A stretch of 64,000 nucleotides of DNA from Mucilaginibacter ginsenosidivorans (GCF_007971025.1 NZ_CP042436.1:3534001-3598000), one strand, 5' to 3'. Shown: positions 53,157 through 63,222, counted from the stretch's first letter. The notes: a model not told the origin generated them from the letters alone. A program made the numbers and translations.

Positions 53157-55814
53157 TTAGTTTGTGTCAATAGGCACCAGGCGTTGTTCGGTATTCCAGC
53201 CGTTTATGGCTATTGCCGATTTGTTTTTTCCGTTGATGCTTTTGCAATCTACAATTATCGTTTTCTTCTCACCAGGTAATATGGTTACATAATTATCGCT
53301 GTAAAATACAGGCAACAGCCGCGACCCGGCTCCGGCATCTACCAGCGATATCCTGTTAAAAAATGCAGACGTGTTATTCTTTCCATTTTCAAGAGTTACT
53401 TCCACCAAACCCGGATGTATTGAACGGGCTTTAGCAAGCAGATTGCTTTGCTTCATTTTTTGCAAACCCGAATAATTTCCTGTATGATCGGCTATCCAAT
53501 ACAGGTTTTCTGTGATCGGCTTTTTTTCTTCATCAAGGAGTTGTAGTGAAAGGAATACCCCTTCTTTGGCCGCTATCTTGTCAATTTCGCTCTTAATTGA
53601 AAAATATCTTTTACTCGTAGTTGGACCGATGTCTGCAAACACTTGTGTCAACAGGTTTTCCCTGCCGGCCATATCATAAGTTTTCACCACCAGCATCATA
53701 CTTCGCCTTGCTTTAAAAGTATTATTAACGGCCATTACCATACCGTTTACAGGGTTATACATGATGTGTAATGGCTCGCTCCCGTTATGCAGCCCGTATA
53801 AGCAGGCATTAGGGTCTAAGTAATAATCATACATTTGCCCGCGCATGGCCGTCCATGGGTTCTGTGTTTTCCAGATAATGAAACCCGTGTACCAATCCCA
53901 CATGTGAGAGCTGAACCCTTCAGCCAGGCCCCGGTATTGGTCGTAGTTGACCAATTGTGCCTTGAACGCGAAATCTTCGGCATTCTTTGCTTTTCCATAT
54001 TTACTTATGCTGGTATCGTAGCCAATGTATTTATGATAATCCCAAACCGAATCGGTCGTCGTTTTCCGGGTAACCTCATCATACACCGGTGAGATAAGGT
54101 TGTTTGCAGGAATAAATCTTTTAAGCGATTCATAATCGCTTAATCCAACCGATCCCACTTCAGAGTTGAAAGGGAAGGTTCGATGCTCCCAAAAAATAGA
54201 TAAAGGCTGAATACCATAGGGCCCGTCTCCATTTCCACCTAAAGTATTATGAGACATGCTGTCGGAATTGGAATAATCTACAAACCAGCGGGTATTATCC
54301 AACCGGGGTAAAATCGTATCCCGTAAAGCGGTCAGAATATCCTCGGGAGGTGTTATTTCGTTGCCTCCGCACCATATTGCCAGCGAAGCGTGGTTGCGTA
54401 CCATTTTAATCTGATCTTCTGCTGACTGAAGAAATAATTTATGGTCATCAGGGTATTTTCTCCTGGCCCATTGATCGTCCAACTTCATCGGGTCCTGCCA
54501 GCGCCCGTTGCAATCGCCGGAGCCCCAAAGATCCTGGAAAACCAGTATACCGTATTTATCGCAGGCATCATAAAACTCCGGACGTTCAATCATTGCACCA
54601 CCCCACACCCTAATCAGGTTCAGATTCATGTCCCTGTGAAAACGTACTTCTGCATCGTATCGTTTGTCTGACAGACGCAACATTTCGTCAGATATGATCC
54701 AGTTACCGCCTTTTATAAAAATTTTCTGACCGTTTACTTCTATTTGCCGGCTCCCGGTATGTTCGTTAAATTCAGAACTTAATTGTCGTACCCCGATCTT
54801 AAGGACACGCCGATCAGATACTTTTTGGCCATTTGTTACAAGGCTTACTTTTATATCATACAGGTCCTGCGGGCCATAGCCATTAGGCCACCAAAGTTTT
54901 GGATTTTGTAACTTATAATCATCAAAGCTTACAGATTGGGAAGACATCGGCTTTAAGGAAACCCTTTTAGAAATGATCTTGCCGTCAAGTTCGTACTTCA
55001 ATACACCGGTTACAGCGACGGCCGATGCATTGTTAAGCTCTGTTGAAACTTGAATTATGGCAGGTTTTTGCGGGCCTTGCGGAAGCCTTATACCAGGCAC
55101 TAAGGTGATGATATGTGTATCTGTAATGCGAACAGGTCCTGTTTTTTCGATAGTAACCTTATCCCATATACCAGTGTTACGGTCCCTTACCGGCTGAATC
55201 CAGTCCCACCCGGCAGTGTATTGCAAGCCAACGTTCCTGGCGATAGTGCCGTCGCCTCCCTGCCCGCCATTCGGGTTGCCTGCTACATCCGGAGGGTAAA
55301 CCAAAACAGCAAGGCGATTGCTGCCGGTTTTTCCCAAATAAGACGTGATATTATAATTAAACCTTAAAAACATGCCCTTTTGTGCCGTTTTATTGAGCTT
55401 ATGGCCATTCAGGTAAATGTTGCATGAATAATTTACCCCCCTGAAGTTCAAGTACACCTGTTCGCCTCTCTGAACAGGCGCTTCTCTGAAATCTTTAACA
55501 AACCAGTATGTATAATATTCGCGTCCTGTTTTATATATATCTTGTATTTGCTGATTATTCATTCCGAAAAATGGATCGGGAACTTTTTGATTATACAGAA
55601 GCGTCGTTAGGACAGTTCCGGGTACGACAGCGGGCATCCAGGCGGCTATACTGAATTTTGTATTTGAAAGCTCGTAACCTGTATTTTTTAAATTGCCTGC
55701 CGGTGCGCATTTCCACCCGCTGTTTAGCTCATAACTGGTTTGGGCATAGCCGGTGGACAGCGATAGTGTAAACAAAAGATTGACAAGAATTAATTTTGAC
55801 TTTTTAAGTTTCAT
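53157..55814 (-). CDS. GH2 enzyme resembling plant mannosylglycoprotein endo-beta-mannosidase
   Basis: The ATG at 55814 gives a clean signal peptide (LSLSTGYAQ); an upstream in-frame start would add about 26 residues. The 885-residue protein has the GH2 sandwich domains, then QKIFIKGGNWIISDEMLRLS and FHRDMNLNLIRVWGGAMIERPEFYDACDKYGILVFQDLWGS. Acid/base Glu486 is in GGNEITPPEDI and nucleophile Glu552 in FNSEVGSVG. Text beyond, such as WDYHKYIGY, AQLVNYDQYR, and KTQNPWTAMRGQMYDYYLDPNA, closely follows what I recall of plant endo-beta-mannosidases, which cleave the Man-beta-1,4-GlcNAc bond of N-glycans. Exo-beta-glucosaminidase is the main alternative. Confidence 0.8.
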   Translation of the reverse strand: MKLKKSKLILVNLLFTLSLSTGYAQTSYELNSGWKCAPAGNLKNTGYELSNTKFSIAAWMPAVVPGTVLTTLLYNQKVPDPFFGMNNQQIQDIYKTGREYYTYWFVKDFREAPVQRGEQVYLNFRGVNYSCNIYLNGHKLNKTAQKGMFLRFNYNITSYLGKTGSNRLAVLVYPPDVAGNPNGGQGGDGTIARNVGLQYTAGWDWIQPVRDRNTGIWDKVTIEKTGPVRITDTHIITLVPGIRLPQGPQKPAIIQVSTELNNASAVAVTGVLKYELDGKIISKRVSLKPMSSQSVSFDDYKLQNPKLWWPNGYGPQDLYDIKVSLVTNGQKVSDRRVLKIGVRQLSSEFNEHTGSRQIEVNGQKIFIKGGNWIISDEMLRLSDKRYDAEVRFHRDMNLNLIRVWGGAMIERPEFYDACDKYGILVFQDLWGSGDCNGRWQDPMKLDDQWARRKYPDDHKLFLQSAEDQIKMVRNHASLAIWCGGNEITPPEDILTALRDTILPRLDNTRWFVDYSNSDSMSHNTLGGNGDGPYGIQPLSIFWEHRTFPFNSEVGSVGLSDYESLKRFIPANNLISPVYDEVTRKTTTDSVWDYHKYIGYDTSISKYGKAKNAEDFAFKAQLVNYDQYRGLAEGFSSHMWDWYTGFIIWKTQNPWTAMRGQMYDYYLDPNACLYGLHNGSEPLHIMYNPVNGMVMAVNNTFKARRSMMLVVKTYDMAGRENLLTQVFADIGPTTSKRYFSIKSEIDKIAAKEGVFLSLQLLDEEKKPITENLYWIADHTGNYSGLQKMKQSNLLAKARSIHPGLVEVTLENGKNNTSAFFNRISLVDAGAGSRLLPVFYSDNYVTILPGEKKTIIVDCKSINGKNKSAIAINGWNTEQRLVPIDTN

Positions 55815-56272
55815 AAATATTTGTTGTGGCATTATCTGTAAGGTGCGGATTAGTGGTTTTAGAATAGATGGGGTGAAATATCGGTATATCATTTAATAAT
55901 CAGGCAGGTAGAAAATATAAAACATTGTACTTAGTGTATTTAAAACACCAGCAATAAATTCAAAAAATGACTTTTTAAGGTAATGATTTTGCTTAATTCC
56001 TGGCAAAAAAATGTTTAAATTGTTTTTAGTCTACATATAATAGGTTCTGGGGTGAAAAATAAGCCATAGTGAATCAGTTTTATGTTCTGATTGGACAATT
56101 TTTGGGGCCAATTTGCCTACACGGGCGATAAATAATCTTCAATAAATGTTTTATTAACATTATTTTTTATAAAGTTGGAAATATATCTTAAATTTTGTTG
56201 CAAAGTTGTTACATTGCATCGCAATTAGATTGCATAGCAAAGATTGTTTGGGGCATGTAAATTGGTTGTTTC
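55815..56272. other. 458-base divergent spacer before the ECF sigma gene
   Basis: No convincing gene. It should hold both promoters of the divergent GH2-GH20 and sigma-FecR-susCD units. TTGCAT/GCAAT words repeat near 56213-56236. No exact TAnnTTTG box was found on either strand. Confidence 0.4.
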
Positions 56273-56890
56273 TTGAAAATTGATAAAACAAATACTTTAA
56301 GCCTGTGGAAAAAGGTGTGTTTTGAGAACGATCTCAAGGCGTTTGAGTTATTGTTTCATATGCTCAATACACGGCTTATCAAATTCTGCGTGTTTTATAT
56401 CGGGCAGAAAGAAACAGCAGAAGAAATTGTATCCGATATTTTCGTAAAATGCTGGAATAACCGAAAAGAGCTGATTAATATCGATAACCCTGAAACTTAT
56501 CTATTCGTTGCGGTAAAAAATCAGTCTTTTAATTACCTTAAAAAATTCTCGAATATTCACCTCGTCCAAATAGAATCGTCGGACAGGGTTGAATTTGTAA
56601 ATACTTTCGACCCTGAAAAAGAGATGGAACGAAAAGAGCTTCATTTTCAGCTCGACCAGGCGATCGCGTCACTGCCGCAACAAGCCTGCATCGTTTTCAG
56701 GCTTATCAAAGAAGACGGCATGAAATATAAAGAGGTAGCCGAAATTTTGAATATTTCGCCGCGTACTGTTCAAACACAACTTTTCAGGGCTATCAAAAAG
56801 TTAAGTGTAATTCTTGCGGCTCACCAATCAACGTCAAGGTCTACAATTGAACCCACTGCGAATGTGCCTTTTATCGGGTTGACGTCCTGA
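56273..56890 (+). CDS. ECF sigma factor of the Bacteroidota FecI-like group
   Basis: A 205-residue sigma-70 family protein starting at TTG 56273 (no ATG precedes the region 2 helix). Region 2: LKAFELLFHMLNTRLIKFCVFYIGQKETAEEIVSDIFVKCW; region 4: LPQQACIVFRLIKEDGMKYKEVAEILNISPRTVQTQLFRAIKKL. It should be held by the FecR-like anti-sigma 97 bases downstream and released by the signalling SusC at 58229. Confidence 0.9.
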   Translation: MKIDKTNTLSLWKKVCFENDLKAFELLFHMLNTRLIKFCVFYIGQKETAEEIVSDIFVKCWNNRKELINIDNPETYLFVAVKNQSFNYLKKFSNIHLVQIESSDRVEFVNTFDPEKEMERKELHFQLDQAIASLPQQACIVFRLIKEDGMKYKEVAEILNISPRTVQTQLFRAIKKLSVILAAHQSTSRSTIEPTANVPFIGLTS

Positions 56891-56987
56891 TAACTTACCC
56901 CGCAATCGGCAAAAAAAATATTTTTTTAAAACCTGTAGGCAATTTGCAATAAAATTTTGTCCTAGCTCAAAACAGGCATTCCATTTA

Positions 56988-58064
56988 ATGGTAAACGACA
57001 GATTTATTGAGTTACTCAGTAAAAGACTTTCAGACGAGATCGGCGAAAGTGAATTGGCAGAATTGAATAAGATTCTGGCTGAGGATGAGGAATGCAGGCA
57101 ACAGTACAATTTCTTCAAAGGATATTGGATACAGGACCAGGAAAAATATTCTAACGATGAACTGATATTTCAGCGGGTCAAAAGCCGTATTGATATAGAA
57201 GAAATTCAGGATGATCCTGAACAAGAGACAGGCCGTGTGAAAAGAATGCCTATCATATGGCGCAGTATCGCCGCAATATTATTGTTGGGTCTTTGCGTTT
57301 TTTTGTATCATTATTATTCCGCTTACTCTTATAAAAGCACTTTAGCACCAACCATAACAGTTACTAAAACGCCAAGCCGTTCTAAGTCGAAAATTTATTT
57401 GACAGACGGGTCGGTAGTTACGTTGAACTCGGAAACAGTATTAAAGTATCCTTCTGCTTTTACAGGTCCAACCCGCGAAGTGTATTTAAGCGGCGAGGCT
57501 TTTTTCGACGTAGCTAAAGATCATACCCATCCGTTTATCGTGCATGCCGGTAAAATGAATATCAAGGTGTTAGGTACGGCATTTAATGTCAAATCATATT
57601 CCAACGATAAGAATATTGAAACTACATTGATAAGAGGTGCGATAGAAGTGACTTTATCTGACAGACCGTCGGACAGGATCATTCTAAAACCCAACGAAAA
57701 ACTGATATTAAATAACACGACTTTTCAAAAGGAGGGGACTAAAAGGTTGACCGCGCTGCCTGAAGAGGTTAATACCAATTACTCGCTTACCCGCTTAACC
57801 CATTTAAAATCAAATGACACAACTATTGTGGAAACTTCGTGGGTTAATAACGAGCTTGTGTTTAAGGATGAAGCATTTGGCGACCTTGCCAACCAGATGG
57901 AAAGATGGTATGGCATAAAATTCAAATTTAAAAACGACGACACCAGGGACTATCATTTTACGGGCGTATTTGTGAAGGAGAATGTTTTCGAGGCATTGAA
58001 TGCGCTGAAATTGATAGAATCTTTTAATTACAAGTATAAAAACGAAACAGTTTATATCTATTAA
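56988..58064 (+). CDS. FecR-family anti-sigma factor
   Basis: A 358-residue inner-membrane protein: cytosolic N-terminal region that would bind the sigma factor, one transmembrane helix at about 90-110 (IWRSIAAILLLGLCVFLYHY), the periplasmic FecR domain (about 130-230, FDVAKDHTHPFIVHAGKMNIKVLGTAFNVKSY), and a C-terminal DUF4974 region (about 285-358, WVNNELVFKDEAFGDLANQMERWYGIKF). The DUF4974 part probably contacts the STN domain of the receptor. Confidence 0.93.
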   Translation: MVNDRFIELLSKRLSDEIGESELAELNKILAEDEECRQQYNFFKGYWIQDQEKYSNDELIFQRVKSRIDIEEIQDDPEQETGRVKRMPIIWRSIAAILLLGLCVFLYHYYSAYSYKSTLAPTITVTKTPSRSKSKIYLTDGSVVTLNSETVLKYPSAFTGPTREVYLSGEAFFDVAKDHTHPFIVHAGKMNIKVLGTAFNVKSYSNDKNIETTLIRGAIEVTLSDRPSDRIILKPNEKLILNNTTFQKEGTKRLTALPEEVNTNYSLTRLTHLKSNDTTIVETSWVNNELVFKDEAFGDLANQMERWYGIKFKFKNDDTRDYHFTGVFVKENVFEALNALKLIESFNYKYKNETVYIY

Positions 58065-58115
58065 CCCTAATTAAATTAAGAGCATATGGATTGAAAAAAA
58101 TACTCAAAAACAGGA

Positions 58116-58142
58116 ACGGGAGCTACTGATAGTAACTCCCGT
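58116..58142 (+). other. Stem-loop 1 in the fecR-susC spacer
   Basis: ACGGGAGCTACT (58116-58127), loop GAT, AGTAACTCCCGT (58131-58142): twelve pairs with one mismatch. It is followed by GAAAGATG rather than a T-run, so it is not an ordinary terminator. Confidence 0.6.
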
Positions 58143-58170
58143 GAAAGATGAAAATCCGATAATTAATCAC

Positions 58171-58197
58171 GCTACGGTCTCTGGAACCGACTGTAGC
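58171..58197 (+). other. Stem-loop 2 in the fecR-susC spacer
   Basis: GCTACGGTC (58171-58179), 9-base loop, GACTGTAGC (58189-58197): nine pairs including one G-U. It lies 32 bases before the susC ATG and could act as a leader structure or processing site. Confidence 0.55.
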
Positions 58198-58228
58198 TAT
58201 TTAATCATTCACCTTTAACAGTAAAAGT

Positions 58229-61200
58229 ATGAAATATTTTAAACACCTGAAGGGTGTAAGAGATAAATATTGGCTATTTAAGTCTCTATTGATAATGAAA
58301 TTGATATTTGTGTTTTTGGTAATATTCAACCTGCAATCATTAGCTAATGTTTATTCCCAGCAAAAAGTAACCATAAACCTGAAATCGGCCGATTTTAAAA
58401 AGATCATCTCTGCTATTCAGGATCAAACGAATTACCATTTCGTTTTTAGTGAACGTAAAATACCCCCTGCAAAAAACATTTCGATTAATGTACAGAATGA
58501 AAATGTTACCTCTGTTCTTGATCAATTGCTCGCGAATTCCGAGTTTACCTACACTCAATTGAGTAATAACCTGATAGTTATTACCGGTAAAAATGATGTT
58601 GTTAACAACAAAGTGGTTACCGGTAAAGTGGTTGACGAACAAGGAGTTTCGTTACCCGGCGTTTCCGTTAAGGTAAAAGGAACTACTACCGGGACAGTTT
58701 CTGATATTAACGGTGGGTTTTCCATCAATGTGCCGGATGACGCGGTATTGGTAATTTCTTACCTCGGCTACGAGACTCAGGAAGTACCTGTAGGCGGTAA
58801 GACATCTATTACCGTAACACTCGTTGCATCAAGCAAAAGCCTTAACGAAGTTGTGGTGACGGCTTTGGGTATCAAGAAAGATGAAAGAAAATTAGGCTAT
58901 TCAGTATCTACGGTAAACGGCAGCGATCTGGATAAAGCTAAAGAATCCAACGTAGCCTATTCACTTGAAGGCCGCGTTGCAGGTTTAAGTATCAGCGGTA
59001 CCAATGGTGGTCCTGGTTCATCAGCCCGTATTTTGTTACGCGGTGTGACCAGTTTCAGCGCAGGTTCGCCTTTATTTGTTATTAACGGCGTGCCAATGGA
59101 TAACACTCAAAGAGGCGCATCGGGCGAATGGGGCGGTGCTGACTATGGGGACGGTATAGCCAACATCAATCCGGACGATATTGAGAGCATGACCGTTCTG
59201 AAAGGACAGGCTGCATCGGCTCTTTACGGTTCTCGTGCTGCCAACGGCGTTATCCTGATAACTACCAAAGGTGGTAAGAAGAATTCTAATTTCGGTGTTG
59301 AATTTAACACCAACTACCAGGCAGATAAACCGGTAGATAACACCGATTTCCAAACTACTTACGGCCAGGGCCAATTCGGCAACAAACCATTAAATGCTGC
59401 CGACGCTCTGAATGATGGCAGCCTTGCATGGGGTGCCAAACTCGACGGCTCTATGGTGCCGCAGTTTGATGGTAAAGACCATCCATATTCATTGCCATCG
59501 AAAAACTATATCGGTTTTTACAGAACAGGATACACTTTCACTAACACAGCTTCATTTACAGGCGGTAGTGAAACAGGTGCTTTCCGTTTATCAGTATCCG
59601 ACCTGAATAACCATTCTATTGTACCTAATAGTGGCCTGGACAGGAAAACATTCAACTTCAACGGTTCGCAATCGGTAACCAAAAAGTTCGATGTAAACGT
59701 AGTGGCAAACTACATCGTTGATAATGAAAACAACAGACCAGGTTTGAGCGACGGTCCGGGTAACCCGAATAACGTTCAGTTTATAGCTCCGAACGAAGAT
59801 TACCGTATTCTTGCGCCAGGTTATGACGCTACAGGTAAAGAAACCTCGTTTACGAACGATATCTATGTTACAAACCCTTACTTTGCTGCTTACAAATTCT
59901 CGAGCGTAACAAGCAGGACACGTTTGATAAGCTCGTTGTCGGGTAAATACAACATCCTTAACTGGTTATACCTGCAGGGCCGTTTGGGTTATGACAATAT
60001 CAACGACAAGCGAATTGACATTACGCCGACCGGAACTGCTTATGTAAGCGGAAACGGTAGTATATCACAGACCAACAGCCAGATAACAGAATTGAACTCT
60101 GACGTGCTGATCAATGCAAAGCACGACCTGATCAAAAACTGGGTTAATTTAGATCTGTCTGTGGGTGGTAACATCCGTAAGAATACGGTTGACGGCACCA
60201 ATATCAACGGTGGTAACTTTATTATCCCTTACTTCTACAGTTTGACCAACCTTCCAAGCAGAAGCAGTGGTTATTCGGGTACACCTGGTCAGTTGCAGAC
60301 AAACTCGGCTTACTATACTGCTGACTTTGCCATCAAAGATTACCTTGTGCTAAGTACAACAGGCCGTTATGACGTTTACAGCACCCTGCCATCGAGCAAC
60401 CGGAGTATATTTTCGCCGTCTGTTTCAGGTAGCTTTATTTTCTCTGACCTGTATCACATCAATGGCCTCGACTTTGGTAAGGTGCGTTTATCTTATGCAC
60501 AAACCAGCGGTCAGCCTGCAAACCTGTATGCAACTGCGGTATATTATAATATCAACAACTCCATTAACGGCATCCCCGCAGGTGGTTTCAGCCAGCAGTT
60601 ACCAAACTTGTTCTTAAAACCATATACATTGGACGAAATTGAAGCTGGTACCGAAATGAAATTCTGGGGCGACCGTTTTGGATTTGACCTGACCTATTTT
60701 GCACGTAAAACGCATAATGAGATAATCAACGGCAGTATCGACATCTCGAGCGGTTATACAAACCAGTATCTGGGTACAGGATCTACTCAAAACAGGGGTA
60801 TCGAATTAGAAATTCATGGTACACCGTACCGGACATCAGATTTCAGCTGGACACCATCATTTAACTTCACTTACGTATCCAACAAAATTTTGCACACCGA
60901 CGTGCAGAACAATAATGTAGGTTTCGGAACGTATCGTCCGTTGAATGCCAGCCTTGCACTTGTTGTAGGTATGGCAGGCCCGCAGGTAATGGCTAACGAT
61001 TACAAGCGCGATGCATCGGGCCAGATAGTTTATGATTCAAGCGGCTTGCCTGAAGCAACCGGGTTGAAACCAATGGGTAGTACAGTACCGAAAATTTATG
61101 GTGGTTTGAACAACAGCTTTAATTACAAGCAATTCAATTTATCATTCCTTGTTGATTACCGGTTTGGTAACAAGATACTGTCTGCAACCAACTATTACGC

Positions 61201-61612
61201 AATTTACCGCGGTTTAGACAAAATGACTCTTCCCGGTCGTGATGGTGGTGTTGTAGGTGCAGGTGTGACTGAATCCGGTTCAGCAAATACTACAAATGTT
61301 AATGCACAAACCTATTATCAGGCTTTGGCCCAAAGAGTTTCGGCTCTGAACGTTCTGGATGGCAGCTTTATAAAACTGCGCCAGGTAACTTTTGGTTACT
61401 CTCTTCCAAAAAGCTTGATGGTTGGAACTCCATTTAGCACAGTTCAGCTGTCTTTCGTAGCTCGTAACCTGTGGACCATTATGAAGCATACTGATAATAT
61501 CGATCCGGAATCCGGCTTCTCTCCTGACATCAGGTATGCCGGAATCGAAGGCACAAGCCTACCATCTACCCGGACCTTTGGCTTAAACTTAAACTTCAAA
61601 TTTAAAAACTAA
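58229..61612 (+). CDS. SusC-type transporter with N-terminal STN signalling domain
   Basis: A 1127-residue protein. Order: signal region; STN domain (about 48-118, VTINLKSADFKKIISAIQDQ, HFVFSERKIPPAKNISI); carboxypeptidase-regulatory-like domain (about 130-205, VTGKVVDEQGVSLPGVSVKVKG); plug (NEVVVTALGIKKDERKLGYSV, ARILLRGVTSFSAGSPLFVINGVP, SALYGSRAANGVILITTKGG); barrel ending LNFKFKN. The STN domain is typical of receptors that signal to FecR and sigma, consistent with the neighbours. Its SusD-like partner follows after 5 bases. Confidence 0.95.
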   Translation: MKYFKHLKGVRDKYWLFKSLLIMKLIFVFLVIFNLQSLANVYSQQKVTINLKSADFKKIISAIQDQTNYHFVFSERKIPPAKNISINVQNENVTSVLDQLLANSEFTYTQLSNNLIVITGKNDVVNNKVVTGKVVDEQGVSLPGVSVKVKGTTTGTVSDINGGFSINVPDDAVLVISYLGYETQEVPVGGKTSITVTLVASSKSLNEVVVTALGIKKDERKLGYSVSTVNGSDLDKAKESNVAYSLEGRVAGLSISGTNGGPGSSARILLRGVTSFSAGSPLFVINGVPMDNTQRGASGEWGGADYGDGIANINPDDIESMTVLKGQAASALYGSRAANGVILITTKGGKKNSNFGVEFNTNYQADKPVDNTDFQTTYGQGQFGNKPLNAADALNDGSLAWGAKLDGSMVPQFDGKDHPYSLPSKNYIGFYRTGYTFTNTASFTGGSETGAFRLSVSDLNNHSIVPNSGLDRKTFNFNGSQSVTKKFDVNVVANYIVDNENNRPGLSDGPGNPNNVQFIAPNEDYRILAPGYDATGKETSFTNDIYVTNPYFAAYKFSSVTSRTRLISSLSGKYNILNWLYLQGRLGYDNINDKRIDITPTGTAYVSGNGSISQTNSQITELNSDVLINAKHDLIKNWVNLDLSVGGNIRKNTVDGTNINGGNFIIPYFYSLTNLPSRSSGYSGTPGQLQTNSAYYTADFAIKDYLVLSTTGRYDVYSTLPSSNRSIFSPSVSGSFIFSDLYHINGLDFGKVRLSYAQTSGQPANLYATAVYYNINNSINGIPAGGFSQQLPNLFLKPYTLDEIEAGTEMKFWGDRFGFDLTYFARKTHNEIINGSIDISSGYTNQYLGTGSTQNRGIELEIHGTPYRTSDFSWTPSFNFTYVSNKILHTDVQNNNVGFGTYRPLNASLALVVGMAGPQVMANDYKRDASGQIVYDSSGLPEATGLKPMGSTVPKIYGGLNNSFNYKQFNLSFLVDYRFGNKILSATNYYAIYRGLDKMTLPGRDGGVVGAGVTESGSANTTNVNAQTYYQALAQRVSALNVLDGSFIKLRQVTFGYSLPKSLMVGTPFSTVQLSFVARNLWTIMKHTDNIDPESGFSPDIRYAGIEGTSLPSTRTFGLNLNFKFKN

Positions 61613-61617
61613 AAGAC

Positions 61618-63222
61618 ATGAAAAAACGACTTATATATAGTTGCCTCGTAATGGCGGGCGTTTCTCTTAGTGTTGGATGTACGAAAAACTTCGATAAACT
61701 AAATACTAATCCAAATGCTACGAGCTCGAGCCTGTTCAATCCAAACTTCCTGATGTCGCAGGCTCAAATACAGTTCTCAAATACCGGTTATGACCAGTTG
61801 TTGTATCAAAGCATGTGGTCGCAATCACTTGCCGGTACTTATAACTACTATAGCAACGGTGATAAATATGTATACGGCGGAAGTTTCCAGGATTATAAAA
61901 GCCGTACCTGGAACACAAGCTATGGAGCTGCTACGCTGGTTTATGAAATGAAGAATTTAGTGGCCGGAAATGCAGCTTACAGTAATCTTGACAATTGTGG
62001 TAGCATATTATTGGTAATGATGTTTGAACGGATTACTGATGCCTATGGCGACATTCCTTATTCGCAGGCGTTGCAGGCGAAAGCAGGTGTTTCTCAGCCC
62101 GTGTTTGATACACAAGAGAGCATCTACAAGGATATGTTAGATAAGCTTGCTACAGCAACAGCTGCACTTGACGCGACAAAAGCGGCGCCTACCGCCGACT
62201 TATTTTATGGCGGTGATATATCGAAATGGAAAAAGCTGGGTTATTCATTAATGTTAAGGGTTGCCATGCGCTTAACCAAAGTCGATGCAGCAACTGCTCA
62301 GAAATATGCTGAAATGGCTTATGCCGGCGGAGCTATGTCCTCGGTTGCTGACGACGCCAAAGTATATACCGACTACTCCAATGGCAACGGTAACTCGGAT
62401 GCTGCAGCTTTGTTGGTTACCGACGACTTTAGGGAAGTTCGCTGGTCTGCAACATTGATGAACTATTTACAATCGACAAACGATCCGCGCATAAGCGCGG
62501 TTGGAGAAGTGTCTGCTGGTACCGGTAAGGCGGCTAACCAAAACGAAGCGCCTGGCGTTAGTACAGCTGCCTTGCAAATTGGTATGCCGAATGGTTACGA
62601 TCAGAATGGCGGCGCCACTGATATATCACACGCCCCAAATTACCCTGGCACGAGCCCGGCCGATCCTTCCGTAAGCGGAGACGCTGCGGCACCAGATGGT
62701 AAGTATTCACGTCCCCGTTTTGCGGTGTATGACGACCGTAACAGGGCGAACTATATTATTACCTATGGGGAGACCGAGTTGTTATTTGCAGAAGCAGCTA
62801 CGTTGGGTTGGAATACCGGAACAGCAGCTACGCACTATGCTAATGCGCTTACTGCTGATATGCTGACGCTTGCTCAGTTGAACAAAACTGCACAGGCTGT
62901 TGTAGACCCAACTGCTATAACCACTTATGTTGCAGCGCATCCGCTGGTTCCCGCAACTGCATTGCAGCAGATCAACATGGAGTACTTTGTAGAAACATCA
63001 ACTACTTTCAACTTCAACGAAACCTGGGCCAACTGGAGGAGATCGGGCTTCCCGGTACTTACTCCTGTAACTTACCCGGGTCAGTTTACTGATGGTAGTA
63101 TCCCAAGAAGAATGGAATATCCTGTTAGTCTGCCGTCAACAAATGGCGCAAATTATAACGCTGCTGTTGGTAAACTTACCGGCGGCGATCTATTCACCTC
63201 CAGAGTTTGGTGGGATAAATAA
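61618..63222 (+). CDS. SusD/RagB-type lipoprotein (SusD-like_2 type)
   Basis: A 534-residue lipoprotein (LSVGCTKNFDKLNTNPNATSS, the opening of the SusD-like_2 subgroup). Body: helical TPR-like region with AATLVYEMKNLVAG, LMMLRVAMRLTKVD-like helices, a loop rich in Gly/Asp, and EYPVSLPSTNGANY near the end. It differs from the first SusD in the pattern of the C-terminal block, as expected for a different ligand. A palindromic hairpin follows. Confidence 0.92.
   Translation: MKKRLIYSCLVMAGVSLSVGCTKNFDKLNTNPNATSSSLFNPNFLMSQAQIQFSNTGYDQLLYQSMWSQSLAGTYNYYSNGDKYVYGGSFQDYKSRTWNTSYGAATLVYEMKNLVAGNAAYSNLDNCGSILLVMMFERITDAYGDIPYSQALQAKAGVSQPVFDTQESIYKDMLDKLATATAALDATKAAPTADLFYGGDISKWKKLGYSLMLRVAMRLTKVDAATAQKYAEMAYAGGAMSSVADDAKVYTDYSNGNGNSDAAALLVTDDFREVRWSATLMNYLQSTNDPRISAVGEVSAGTGKAANQNEAPGVSTAALQIGMPNGYDQNGGATDISHAPNYPGTSPADPSVSGDAAAPDGKYSRPRFAVYDDRNRANYIITYGETELLFAEAATLGWNTGTAATHYANALTADMLTLAQLNKTAQAVVDPTAITTYVAAHPLVPATALQQINMEYFVETSTTFNFNETWANWRRSGFPVLTPVTYPGQFTDGSIPRRMEYPVSLPSTNGANYNAAVGKLTGGDLFTSRVWWDK

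Noticed and set aside
56161..56236. Exact -7 box for the ECF sigma gene
   Set aside because: Several TTTTG words occur, but none has TA at the right distance; the promoter is left unassigned.
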